Shown piece by piece: positions 24,646 to 35,354 of a stretch of DNA of 64,000 bases (the first letter of the stretch is position 1; each line of letters starts with the position of its first letter). The translations under genes and the position numbers were made by a program. This stretch comes from Dryomyza anilis (Eukaryota; Arthropoda; Insecta; Diptera; Dryomyzidae). Where the stretch lies: positions 103,746,464 to 103,810,463 of the forward strand of contig OX638131.1 of the NCBI GenBank assembly GCA_951804985.1, written 5' to 3'. The notes beneath the pieces were generated by a model. That model made no database searches. It had not been told where the DNA came from and was given only the letters and a program-made list of their open reading frames with translations.

Positions 24646-25610
24646 TAGAAATTGATATATATTAAATATGTGAAATAGGTTACTATACTACACTAAAAAT
24701 AGTTTCTGTATATCCCAAGAATTATATTGCTCTGTGCGAATGCCAAACTTCATAGTTTAATCCTTTTGTATTTTCAATTAAAATGTGCCAACTCTAAATG
24801 ACAAAACAAAGTTCTTCCGAACTAACTTGATGGAATTGCAAATAATTAATTGTATTATTTCGTAGTTTAAATAATCTAATGTGCATTAGCTAAGGTGTTA
24901 AGATCTTAAGATCTACAAATCGGATGAATGCCTTCAAAACAAATTTCAGACATCAAACAAACAGTTAATGTGACATCTAATTGGCAATTGGAATTAACAT
25001 ATTTAGCTATTTTATGTCTGGAATTTGTTTGTATAGTCATGTGTTACGAAAGCTAAATTTCGTTTGCTATTTCAAGTGAATTTTCTCCATATTCTACTTC
25101 TACATACTCTTGATTTCCTACGTCATATCAAATACCAACCGCATTTATACCAAACACTTGAACTGCTTGCCTGCCGCCCGCCCTATGTTGTGTTCAGCAA
25201 TTCATGAAAATTGTGTGTGTCGCTCAAGTTAATTGTGTTCAATTTCACTGGAAGCAGCAATTGAACAAAAAAACGGTTGAGTGCAACACAGATGAAACTC
25301 CACTCAAAGAAGCTGAAAGTTTTCGCGACAACCACATCTGAAAATACCACAAAATACATAGAATGTGGCGGCAGAGAAGTAGTCGGGGTCTTTTTAGTTT
25401 TTAGTTGGTTTGAGGGTTTCTGTAAGAATTGCAAAAGGCTCCAGAGTTGCCGGATTTAAATTAAAATTGTTGTGTATAAAACTTGGCATAGCTCAAATAT
25501 TTCAATTCTAGAATTATTTAACGGTGAATTCCAATGATTAAACATGAAAGGCCCTAAAATAAATATTTCCTAGTTTTTATATACGCCAATAAATTTTCCA
25601 TAATTTTTCA
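24646..25610. other. Unique island
   Basis: Non-repetitive DNA with a GC-richer patch at about 25140-25460. Small overlapping frames on both strands (25183-25434 minus, 25277-25459 plus) show no domain. No splice pair or inverted repeat stands out. Confidence 0.45.
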
Positions 25611-27165
25611 GTAAATGTTTAATTTTCCATTAAAAACAAAATTTTTCACTAAAAAATTCTATTTTCACTCAAAAAAAAAAAAACATTTTTTAATAAAAAT
25701 TCTATATTTAACTGAAAATTTTAATTTTTTACGAAAAATGAATTTTTTTACAATAAAATTCAATATTTCGCTGAAAAGTAAATTTTTCATTAAAAATTAA
25801 ATTTTTACTAAAAAATCAATTTTTCACTAAAAATTCAATTTTTCACTAAAAATTCAATTTTTCATTGAAAATCTAATTTCTCATTAAAAATTCAATTTTT
25901 CATTAAAAAACCAATTTTTCACCAAAATTTTTGTTTTTCAGTAAATATTAAATTTTTGACTAAAAATTCAATTTATCACTAAAAATTCAATTTTTCACTA
26001 AAAATTCAATTTTTCACTAAAACTTCAATTTTTCATTAAAAATTCAAATTTTCACTAAAAATTCAAATTTTCATTAAAATTCAATTTTTCACTAAAAATT
26101 CAATTTTTACTAAAAACTAAAAATTCAATTTTTCACTAAAAATTAAAATTTTCACTAAAATTCAATTTTTCACTAAAAATTTAAATTTTCACTAAAATTC
26201 AATTTTTCACTAAAAATTCAAATGTTTACTGAAAATTCAATTTTTCACTAAAAATTCAATTTTCTCTAAAAATTAAATTTTTCACTAAAAATTCAATTTT
26301 TCACTAAGAATTCAAATTTTTACTAAAAATTCAGTTTTCACTAAAAATTCAATTTTTCAATAAAAATTCAATTTATCACTAAAAATTCAATTTTTCGCTA
26401 AAAATTCAATTATTTAGTAAAAATTCAATTCTTCACTATAAATTCAATTTTTCACTAAAAATTCAATTTTTCACTATAAATTCAATTTTTCACTAAAAAT
26501 TCAAATTTTCATTAAAAATTCAATTTATCACTAAAAATTCAATTTTTCATTGAAAACCCACTTTTTCATTAAAAATTCAATTTTTCACTAAAAATTCAAT
26601 TTTTCACTAAGAATTCAAATTTTTACTAAAAATTCAGTTTTCACTAAAAATTCAATTTTTCAATAAAAATTCAATTTATTACTAAAAATTCAATTTTTCA
26701 CTAAAAATTCAATTTTGCACTATAAATTCAATTTTTCACTAAAAATTAAAATTTTCACTAAAAATTCAATTTTTCACTAAAAATTCAATTTTTCACTAAA
26801 AATTCAATTTTTCACTAAAAATTCAATTTTTCACTAAAAATTCAATTTTTCACTAAAAATTCAATTTTTCACTAAAAATTCAATTTTTCACTAAAAATTC
26901 AATTTTTCACTAAAAATTCAATTTTTCACTAAAAATTCAATTTTTCACTAAAAATTCAATTTTTCACTAAAAATTAAAATTTTCACTAAAAATTCAATTT
27001 TTCACTAAAAATTCAATTTTTCACTAAAATTTCAATTTTTCACTAAAAATTAAATTTTTCACTAAAAATTAAATTTTTCACTAAAAATTAAATTTTTCAC
27101 TAAAAATTCAATTTCTCACTAAAAATTCAATTTTTCACTAAAAATTAATTTTTACACTAAAATTC
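25611..27165 (+). repeat. 19-bp tandem array, TTCACTAAAAATTCAATTT (forward)
   Basis: About 75 copies of TTCACTAAAAATTCAATTT, most homogeneous at 26745-27000 where units are nearly identical (recent local homogenisation). The same family forms 51790-52610 in this orientation and 53266-54795 in the opposite orientation. Non-coding. Confidence 0.95.
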
Positions 27166-28455
27166 TTTATATTAGTTTTATATTTAATGAATTTTTATAT
27201 ATATAACATGTTACTTTGAACTCGATCGATTTTATGTTCCAACTTTGTAAACTCAACCCTACCACCTCTTTAATAAAAGTTTTACAACTTTTCGGCAAGT
27301 TTAAAACTAACCAACATTGTTAGCATCACTACTTAATTTCACTTTTTGAATTATTTGTGCAAAACTAAATTAGTTAACTTGAGCGACTTTTGCTGCCGCC
27401 TCTGACAGGCAGGCAGATCTTTTCAACCGCTTTTCTTCTGTACTACTTACCGCCTCAAACCACTTTCCATCTTTACCACACTTGACTGGCACAGCAGCGC
27501 CATCTACAATTTCCTTTCACTTGCTACATTTTAAATGCTTCAACCATTTCCATATTGTTTGGGAAAAAGTTTGGAGGGAGATAGATATACTTTGAAGCCA
27601 ATTTTGATAAATCGGCTGTGACAAAATTTATCGCGTTACCTTCTCAAATTTGTAGATCTTTTTTACATCTCCAATTTGAATTTCTTTCTGTTTTCCTATT
27701 CGGATTTTTGTCTGTATTCCCTTCTTCTATATGACCTCCTGTGGTACAATTAGTCCTATTATTTCAGTCTGTTTTCTACAAGTTCTCGGTCTATTTTCCT
27801 CCTCACTCTATTTGTTTTTCTGTAACTATTTAACTAACTATGTTTATTTTACTGCCTTCTTGGTTAGCTTTATTTTCGAATTTTACACTTCATTTTGTCC
27901 TCAAGTTATTTGAACCACAAGAACAGACAGCTGGAAAACAATGTTGCTCACTTTTCGCCAAATTAGTTGAACTCTAACAAATAATAAAATAAGTTAAAAT
28001 TGGCCAAGTATGTCGAAGAGTAAGAAAGATGCTTGTTGGTTTCTAAATTAATCCCTATTTCTTATAACTACGATGCAGAGTAAAAGTTTCATCGGTCAGG
28101 AAATTTAAATACTTTTCATTTGATTATTTTTTATACGATTTATTTTATATAATTTGTGTATTGTCTCATTGTAAATTGATTTAATTTTGTGACTTTCACT
28201 TGTGCTAGTTTTTGCACTTTCATTTATGGCAAATGTAACATGTTTTGCATATTATTTTTGAAATTTTAAAAATCGTATTAAATCTACAAAAATAGAAAGA
28301 TCAAATTGAAGTGTGGATTAAATGTTGCTATCATCTTCAATTTATTTTCATTTTATTTATTTATATATGAATCAGCGATTGCAACCGTAACCGAAACTGT
28401 TATACAAAAATCGTAAAACGTTTTCAGGCTGGTTTTAAAATTGTTTTTTAAAAAG
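27166..28455. other. Unique island
   Basis: Ordinary unique DNA, moderately pyrimidine-rich at 27400-27900. A donor-like site on the minus strand (complement of TACTACTTACCGCC near 27443-27456) has no supporting exon. The 60-codon frame 27731-27913 is not convincing. Confidence 0.4.
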
Positions 28456-28605
28456 TTGGTAGGTTACTTGTAGGGATTTGAAGAGTAGATTCCTGCGACC
28501 CTAGTCAAACTAGTTAAAAACTGGTCGGTTACTGGTAGGAATTCGAAGAGTAAAGCGCTGCCAGTAAAATTGGTCAAGAACTGGTCGGTTACTGAAAGGG
28601 AAATG
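28456..28605 (+). repeat. 60-65 bp tandem repeat, 2.3 copies
   Basis: TTGGTAGGTTACTTGTAGG, CTGGTCGGTTACTGGTAGG and CTGGTCGGTTACTGAAAGG start units at 28456, 28521 and 28581. Each is followed by a TTCGAAGAGTA-type segment in the first two units. Short complex tandem duplication with no coding signal. Confidence 0.7.
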
Positions 28606-28739
28606 TCCAGAAACTGAAGATTTTTATGGCTGGATTCTGGTTGGAAAGTGCGTGACATCGCTTGCGAGTTATTCGACAAGTGACTATCAAAATTGTCTGA
28701 ATACTGAATACTGCTACGATACAGCGTATTTCCTGAGGT

Positions 28740-29526
28740 ATTTCCCCCCCAGATAATCCATCTAAAAATATTTCTTTTACTTACAATTCTTTTCTAAGTC
28801 AGTTTATTCCCACGATATTTCTAACTCGTATTCCAAAAAACTTTTTTCCTGAAAATTTTTCACCGAGAAAATTTTTGGCCTTTCACGAAAGGAGAGATTA
28901 CCAGACAATTATTTTTTGGACAATTTTTTTTCTTGACACCATTTCTTACCCAGACAACGCATTCCTTATACAGCCCTATAATGAATAATTTTTCTTCCGG
29001 AATTTTTCACGTAAAAATGAATTTTCTATCTAAAAAATTTGTTACAATTTTTTCAGAGGAAAGTTTCCGGGAGGTATTATTTATGGATGATTAATTTGTA
29101 TCGCAAACAATTATTTCTTGTTAATTCATTCTTAGACAATTCTTTTCCTTACAATTCTTTGAAACGAGACTATTCAAACCTCTTTTTTCACGAAATCAAA
29201 AGTCACCGCGATAATTCCTTCCCTGATAACTGTTCCCCGAGATAGTAAATTCTCCATAACATTCTTCCTCGGACCATATTTTATTCCTGAGACCATTTTT
29301 GTCCCTATTACAACACCTCCTTAATATATTTTTCTAGAGATAATTTCTCTCTCAATACAATTCTTTTCCCGACATTGGTTTTCCTAATCAATTCATTGCC
29401 GAAATTCACAATTACTCTACACTGAGATAATTCTTTCTCGAGACAATTTTTTCCTGGTACAATTTATATAAGTTCCTCACTGACAATACTTTTCAGGACT
29501 TTTTTTTTCCTTACAATTCTTTCCCG
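28740..29526 (-). repeat. GAATTGTCTSGGGRA family array, reverse orientation
   Basis: Degenerate short units such as ACAATTCTTTCCCGAGACAA and TTCCTTACAATTCTTT are the reverse complement of the family at 31621-33720. Unit length is about 13-17 bp and very diverged. The array continues at 30386-30425 on the other side of a MITE insertion. Confidence 0.7.
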
Positions 29527-30385
29527 CACAGAAAAAAAATGTACGTCATATTGATGAATTCCGTTCTTCAAACCATGATTCATTGTATTGAAGAGCCATT
29601 AATAATATTAATGACTAACGCCATCAATGCTATGAATGCTATCATAAATATGAAGAACGCTCGGTAACTGTCGAAAAAGTGTTCTTCAATATGATGAACT
29701 GTATGTGAAGAATACCTTTCATCAAATTAATGAACCAAAATATAAAATACAACATTTATGTTCATTATATTGAAGAACGCTGTTCATTAAAACAAATTTC
29801 TATCAAAATATTTTTTGTTCATTCATTTTTTACGGTACTTCTCAGTTCTCAAGTAGTTCCTGTGTGTTATTTCTTATATAATACTTGCTCGATATGCATA
29901 AATAAGTAAAATGTGTTATAATATATTCATTATAAATATAACTTTTAATTAATAAAAAGTTATATTTATAAAAAATATATTTTTGAAAAAAAAACTATTT
30001 TTTTTTCAAAAAAAAAAATTTTCAAACATATTTTTTTCGCAATTTTTTTTTCTAACAAAATTTTTTTTGGGACCATTTTTTTTTTGCCCGAAATTTTTTT
30101 TTGTTAATTTTTTTTTGTAAAATTTTTTACTGTTATTTCTTTAATAAAAACCACTTTTTTTCGAATTATTTTATTAAATTTTTTTTTTTGTAAAAATATT
30201 ATGAACGAATTCATCTATATGACAAATTCATTGTATTGAATATTTTGTTCATATATATAATCAATGCATTCATTAATATGCCATTTAATGAACGGTGGTA
30301 TCAATATGATGAATCTGGTAGTTGGTGAAAAAATTCATAATATTTATGAATAAATTCATCATATTGAAGATTTTTCATTCCTGTG
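29527..30385. mobile_element. Hairpin-rich MITE with CACAG termini, copy A
   Basis: 859-bp element with ends CACAGAAAAA and TTCCTGTG, flanked by CG on both sides (29525-29526, 30386-30387). It is collinear over its left ~350 bp with 57847-58687: the shared order is TTCGTTC-type palindromes, AACTGTCGAAAAAGTG, TTCTCAAGTAGTTC, then poly-T/poly-A blocks. It has many short palindromes around ATTCATCATATTGATGAAT-like words and no coding frame. The flanks rejoin as TTTCCCG|AGACAATTC, the local satellite unit, which confirms the borders. Confidence 0.82.
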
Positions 30386-30425
30386 CGAGACAATTCTTCC
30401 TCGGACAAAAATTTTCTCGTTTTGT

Positions 30426-31620
30426 AATTATAAAGTCCACCAATTAAAAACGTTTTTTTTTACGACGTTGATAACCTTTGTTCGTATCATTTTAGTCACT
30501 CGATATAGAGCTATAAATAAGAAGCACAAAAACCCTTAAACTATTCAAACGAAACCATGGGGTTCAGTATTTTTTTTGTCTATTTAACGTTTTTATTTTA
30601 ATTCATAATTTTAGCCATTCATAAGTTTCCTTACAGTAATGCAAACTACTTGCTCAGTTTTTTTTAACTTCCTGATTAGTCTTACAAAAGCCACCACTAC
30701 CAAACATTACCACATCATTTTTTTATATCTCTATTAAAAAATGAGTTTTTTCTGTTTTCTTAGTATATATATTTTTTTTTAATTACTACCACTTCAGGCT
30801 ATTATTCACGCTTCTCAACGCGAATATTTCCGTTTCGCCGAAAATTGTTTCGCAATTGCAAATTTCATTCGTCGCTCGTGTATCCTGTTATATGTTTATT
30901 TTACTTCCGCATCCTTTTTAGCCACGGACGAATACCTTCACTAAAAAGATTTTCATTTCAATTGCGTTTTTTTTTTTTTTTTTTACATTTTTCGTTAGTT
31001 TATATTTAAATGGTCGCTTGTGTTTCTTTCGACCATCCATCCGTCCATCCAACCATTCGTCGTTGTCGTCTCTTCATTTGTAGTTTTTTTTGTTTCTTGT
31101 TTTTCTCGTATTTTCTGCTATTTCTCTCGTATTTCTAAGTGGATTTTATGCCATAGTTGTTTTTTTTTTCATCTTCTGTTTTCCCTGAAGTGCAAAACAT
31201 TTTTAATTTGAATGCGATTTTGACGGATTTTTTTATTTTTATTTTTTACCTCCAACCACAAAATACCAAGAATTTTCTACCGAGTAGTATTTGTGGAAAT
31301 GGCAGTAATCGGATGCCAGAAGGGAATGTATTTTAATTGCGATTTTGCTTTAAATTATTGAGTAGACGGTTAATTGTTGGCACACAACTGATTTTCCAAT
31401 TGATCATTAAAATATCAGCGGTGCACTTTTCTGCGAAAATTGTGAATTGTTTTTAGCTTATAATGAAGTATTGTTTAATTGGTACTTAGGATTTTTAATT
31501 ATAATTAGAATCACAAATTGGATGTTGAGTTCAGTAGGTATTTTTATCTTTTCTCTGTTTTGATTCAATGATATTTTTCCAATGTTCAAATTTTTACTAA
31601 AAACTTAATTTTCTCTAAAA
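30426..31620. other. Unique AT-rich island
   Basis: Unique DNA between the two oppositely oriented GAATTGTCT arrays. It includes a (T)n run near 30968-30984 and a short TTTTTACTAAAAACTTAATT fragment near 31597, recalling the 19-bp family. The 63-codon frame 31020-31211 is Phe/Ser-rich and unconvincing. Confidence 0.45.
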
Positions 31621-33720
31621 CGGACGTAAAAGAATTACAGCAGTGGGCAACCATTGAACGTCGATGAAACGGGATTTTGAGGAAGGATTTGTCAGGGGAA
31701 GAGTTGTCCTGGGAAATATTGTCTGGAAAATCATTGTACGGCGAAGTATTGTCTCGGTCATGAATTGTGTTGCGAAGAGCTTTCTCAGAGAATAATTTTT
31801 GAGGTAGTATTATCCAGGAAAGAATTATCCGCTGAAGTATTATAAAGGGTTTTTCAAGTTGGACGCTACAAAACTAGAGCGACAGGGACAGCAAACGCCA
31901 TATTTCTTGCCGCTCTTTTGACATTTCTCTTCAGTTAGGTTTGCCATTTCTCTTCAATAAGGTTTGCCATTTCTCTTAAGTAAGGTTTGCCATTTCATGA
32001 TGGAAAGATATACGGATTCGAATTTCGGTAGTAAATTTTAATAATTTCGATTCGTTGTTGGCTCGTATATCTTTCCATCATGAAATGGCAAACCTTACTG
32101 AAGAGAAATGTCAAAAGAGCGGCAAGAAATATGGCGTCGTTTGCTCTCCCTGTCGCTCTACTTTTGTAGCGTCCCTGTTGAAAAACCCTTAAAAATTGTC
32201 TGGGAAAGCAGTGTAAGTCGAAGAAATGGCGAGAATATGTCCGGGAAGGTATTGTCAGGAATAAGTTATTTGGGGAAGCATTGTACGACAAATAATTGTC
32301 TCGGCAATAAATTGTATGGGGAAGAATTATCTCAAGGAAGATTTTTTAGCAAAGCAATAGTTCGGGAATGGATTGTCTGGGGAAGTATTATTTTGAGAAA
32401 GAATTGGTCTCAGAGATAATTATCCGGGGAAGTAATGTGTGGAAAGAATAGTATGGGAAAGCATTCTACATCGAAGAAATTTCTCAAATATCTTTCCGGG
32501 AACGAAAGAGTTGTCCGGGGATGTATTGTCTGGGAAATCATTGTACAGCGAATAATTGTCTCGGGGATGAATTGTCTGGGGAGAAATTATCTCAGTGAAG
32601 ATTTTTCGGGCAACCAGTTGTCCAGGAAAGAATAATCTGGGGAAGTATTCTCTCGATGAAAAAATTGTCTCGGATAGGATTATTTGGATTAACAAGTTAA
32701 TAGTTCGGGAATGGATTTTTTTTAGCAAGTTAATAGTTCAGAAATGGATAGTTTGGGAATGTATTATTTTGGGGAAGAATTGGTCTCAGAGATAATTATC
32801 CGGGGAAGTAATGTGTGGAAAGAATAATATGGGAAAGCATTGTACGTCGAAGAAATAGCGCAAATATATTTCGGGATGATTTTTCCGGGAACGAATTGTC
32901 AGGGAAAGAGTTGTCCGGTGAAATATTACCAGAGTAATCATTGTACGGCGAATAATTGTATCGGTGATGAATTGTCTGGGGAGAAATTATCTCAGTGAAG
33001 ATTTTTCGGGGAAAGAATTGTCCCGGGAATAATATCTGGGGAAGTATTGTCTCGAAGAAAAAATTGGCTCGGATAGAATTATTTAGAGAAGAAATGTGTG
33101 GAATAGATTTTCTAGGATAGAATTGTACATCGTCTCGTCTCTTGTCTGGGAAAGAGTTATCTCAGTGACTCTCGCGGAAAGTGAGTCTCGGGGAAAGAAT
33201 TGTACGGGGAAGAATTATCTGGGGAAGTATTGTCTCGGAGGTGAATTGTTTGGAGAAGAAACGTGTGAAATTAATTTTCTTGGAAAGTATTGTACATCGA
33301 AGAAATTGGGGAAAATATGTCTCGTGAAGTATTGTGTGGAGAATCATTATACAGCAGCATCATTGTCTCGGGGAGGAATTGTCTGGGTTAAGAGTTATCT
33401 CAGTGAACATTTTTCGGTTAAGGAATTTTCCGGGAAAGAATTATCTGGAGAAGAATTGTCTCGGCGGAGAAATTTTTGGAGAAAAAAATGTGTTGAATGA
33501 AGTTTCTGTGGAAAGTATTGTACATTCTGGGAAAGTATTTTACATCAAAGAAATTGGGAAAATATGTCTCGGCATGTATTGTGTAGATAATCATTATACG
33601 GCAAAGTTTTTTCAGGAAATGTTTTTCAGGGAAATATTGTTTGGGAAATAATTGTCTGATAAAGTTTTCTCTCTGAAAACAATAGGACTCAAAGAGAATT
33701 ATTTAAGAGGATATTTGTAG
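31621..33720 (+). repeat. GAATTGTCTSGGGRA family array, forward orientation, with ~400-bp higher-order repeat
   Basis: Degenerate 13-17 bp units such as GGGGAAGTATTGTCTCGG and GGGAAAGAATTGTC fill the interval. A longer block with ATGAATTGTCTGGGGAGAAA followed by TTATCTCAGTGAAG recurs, marked at about 32302, 32561, 32961 and 33367. The last three are spaced ~400 bp, a higher-order repeat. Many chance frames on both strands (33096-33500, for example) are translated satellite. A mariner-type foldback element is inserted at 31845-32190. Confidence 0.85.
31845..32190. mobile_element. Foldback/mariner-type MITE, copy 2
   Basis: Ends AAGGGTTTTTCAA and TTGAAAAACCCTT with long inverted arms that share GTAGAGCGACAGGGACAGC-like and TTTCTTGCCGCTCTTTTGAC segments. 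The left flank is TA and the right flank is AA (decayed). The minus strand of the right arm reads MERYTSQQRIEIIKIYYRNS, which I recognise as the N-terminal helix-turn-helix start typical of a mariner/Tc1-class transposase family in insects. After about 20 residues it runs into the inverted copy of its own 5' end. The left arm carries a small extra tandem of a TAAGGTTTGCCATTTC-type unit (31937-31996). A non-autonomous remnant. Confidence 0.82.
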
Positions 33721-33993
33721 AATGAATAACGATTTGATATATAATTATTTATGGAATTGTCGGTGATAAATGATCTCATCGATAAATAGTCTAGTATAGA
33801 AATGTTAAGGTGGAAAAATTCGAAGAAATATTTTGAAAATGCCTAAGAAAATAGTTTAAACTTAATATGTCCGGGATATAGCGACCAACTGTAAATTTAT
33901 TAAACTCACAAAAAATGCTTGCATTTAAAAATTATTTTCATTTAAAATTTAAAACATCAACTCATTTCAAATTTCTCTTCATTCTAATTACAG
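33721..33993 (+). other. Intron-like sequence upstream of the microexon
   Basis: AT-rich non-repetitive DNA that ends in the pyrimidine-rich acceptor AATTTCTCTTCATTCTAATTACAG (AG at 33992-33993). A CTAAT branch-like word lies close to the AG, and ACATCAACTCA, about 40 nt upstream, is an alternative branch region. Confidence 0.45.
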
Positions 33994-34026
33994 GTTACGC
34001 AAAAGACATCACCGGAGTTGAAAGAG
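33994..34026 (+). CDS. Candidate 33-nt coding microexon
   Basis: A pyrimidine-rich tract ending TTACAG precedes, and the strong donor GAG|GTAAGC follows, giving an exon of exactly 33 nt (11 codons). Two of the three frames are open: phase 0 reads VTQKTSPELKE, and the frame starting after two bases reads YAKDITGVER with one base left over. The third frame hits TGA. In the second frame the leftover G joins the GT that opens the candidate terminal exon at 60525 to give a Gly codon. A 33-nt length keeps the frame whether the exon is included or skipped, as expected of a cassette microexon. GC content is higher than in the flanking DNA. I do not recognise the protein. The alternative is a chance splice-site pair, but the quality of both sites in such AT-rich sequence makes a real exon more likely than not. 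Confidence 0.55.
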
Positions 34027-34224
34027 GTAAGCGTTTTGTTTGTTTATTTTTTTTTGTTAATGGGTTTTTTTATTACAAATAACTATGCATATAAAAAAAT
34101 TAAAAAAAAGAAACGCTATAAAAAATTGCTTAAAAAATCCGACCAAATTAAAAACAAAAAATATACAAATCCAACTGTCGGAGGATAAGGACCTTTACGA
34201 ATCAGCAAACTAGAAGTACACCGA

Positions 34225-35354
34225 AGAAAAACATCAATAAAATTAAAAATTAATTATAGGTGGAAAATTCATCATATTAATGAATAAATTCATAATTTTT
34301 ATGTATCTTTATTTTTTGATGAATTTTCGGATATATTGAATTTCATAAACATTACGAATTTTATAAATTTTAATAATTTTGGATCTTATGAATTCAAATT
34401 TGTGCTTTTTATGAATTTTGAGAATTATATGAATTTTATGGATTTTATATGTTTTGGTGAATTTAATGAAGTTAATAAATTTTATGAATTTAATGAGTGT
34501 TGATGAACAAGTTGATTGTACATTTTATGATCTTAATGAACTTACGAATTTTATAAAATAATATTTTTTTATAAATTTGAAGAATTTAATGTTATTTGTG
34601 AATTTCATGAATTTTATAAATTAATATTATTTCATTTATTTTATAAGTTTTATGAATTCTATATGACTTTTATAAATTTCAGGTATTTTCTGAATTTTAT
34701 ATATTTTTGATTTTGTGAGTTTTATAAATATTATGATTGAAGAACGTAATATAGTTTTAATTTTATAATTTTGATGAATTTTACAAATTCATAATATTGA
34801 TGAATTTTACAAAGTCATAATATTGATGAATTTTACAAATTCATAATATTGATGAATTTTACAAATTCATAATATTGATGAATTTTACAAATTCATAATA
34901 TTGATGAATTTTACAAATTCATAATATTGATGAATTTTACAAATTCATAATATTGATGAATTTTACAAATTCATAATATTGATGAATTTTACAAATTCAT
35001 AATATTGATGAATTTTACAAATTTATAATATTGATGAATTTTACAAATTCATATTTTTGATGAATTTTACAAATTCATATTTTTGATGAATTTTACTAAT
35101 TCATATTTTTGATGAATTTTACAAATTCATATTTTTGATGAATTTTACAAATTCATATTTTTGATGAATTTTACAAATTCATATTTTTGATGAATTTTAC
35201 AAATTCATAATTGTTATGAATTTTACAAATTTAAAATATGGACGAAATTTATGAATTTATTTGTTTTTGATTATGTATTTAGTAAATTAAAGTATTCTGA
35301 ATTTTTTTACACATTCATCAGTTTGATGAAATGTTGTTTTTTTTTTCTGTGCAG
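34225..35354. mobile_element. Probable hairpin MITE relative expanded by an internal array
   Basis: Begins ACACCGAAGAAAAACATC and contains ATTCATCATATTAATGAAT near 34267. It ends ATTCATCAGTTTGATGAA, a T-run and TTCTGTG at 35354, the same terminal layout as the MITEs at 29527 and 57847. The interior is a run of ATGAATTTTATGAATTT-type words followed by the 26-bp array (34765-35225). The left border is uncertain because the terminal inverted repeat is imperfect. Confidence 0.5.
34765..35225. repeat. 26-bp tandem array, near-palindromic unit
   Basis: About 18 copies of TGATGAATTTTACAAATTCA plus TAATAT (left half) or TATTTT (right half). The first ten units carry ATAATAT and most later ones ATATTTT, so two homogenised sub-blocks are visible. 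Each unit contains complementary GATGAATT and AATTCAT halves and can fold on itself. Confidence 0.93.

Noticed and set aside
25611..27165. CRISPR array, considered because of the regular repeats
   Set aside because: Units are directly abutting without unique spacers, in eukaryotic-type DNA.
33096..33651. 134- and 105-codon plus-strand frames rich in Gly/Glu/Ser
   Set aside because: They lie wholly inside the degenerate GAATTGTCT array and overlap each other in different phases.
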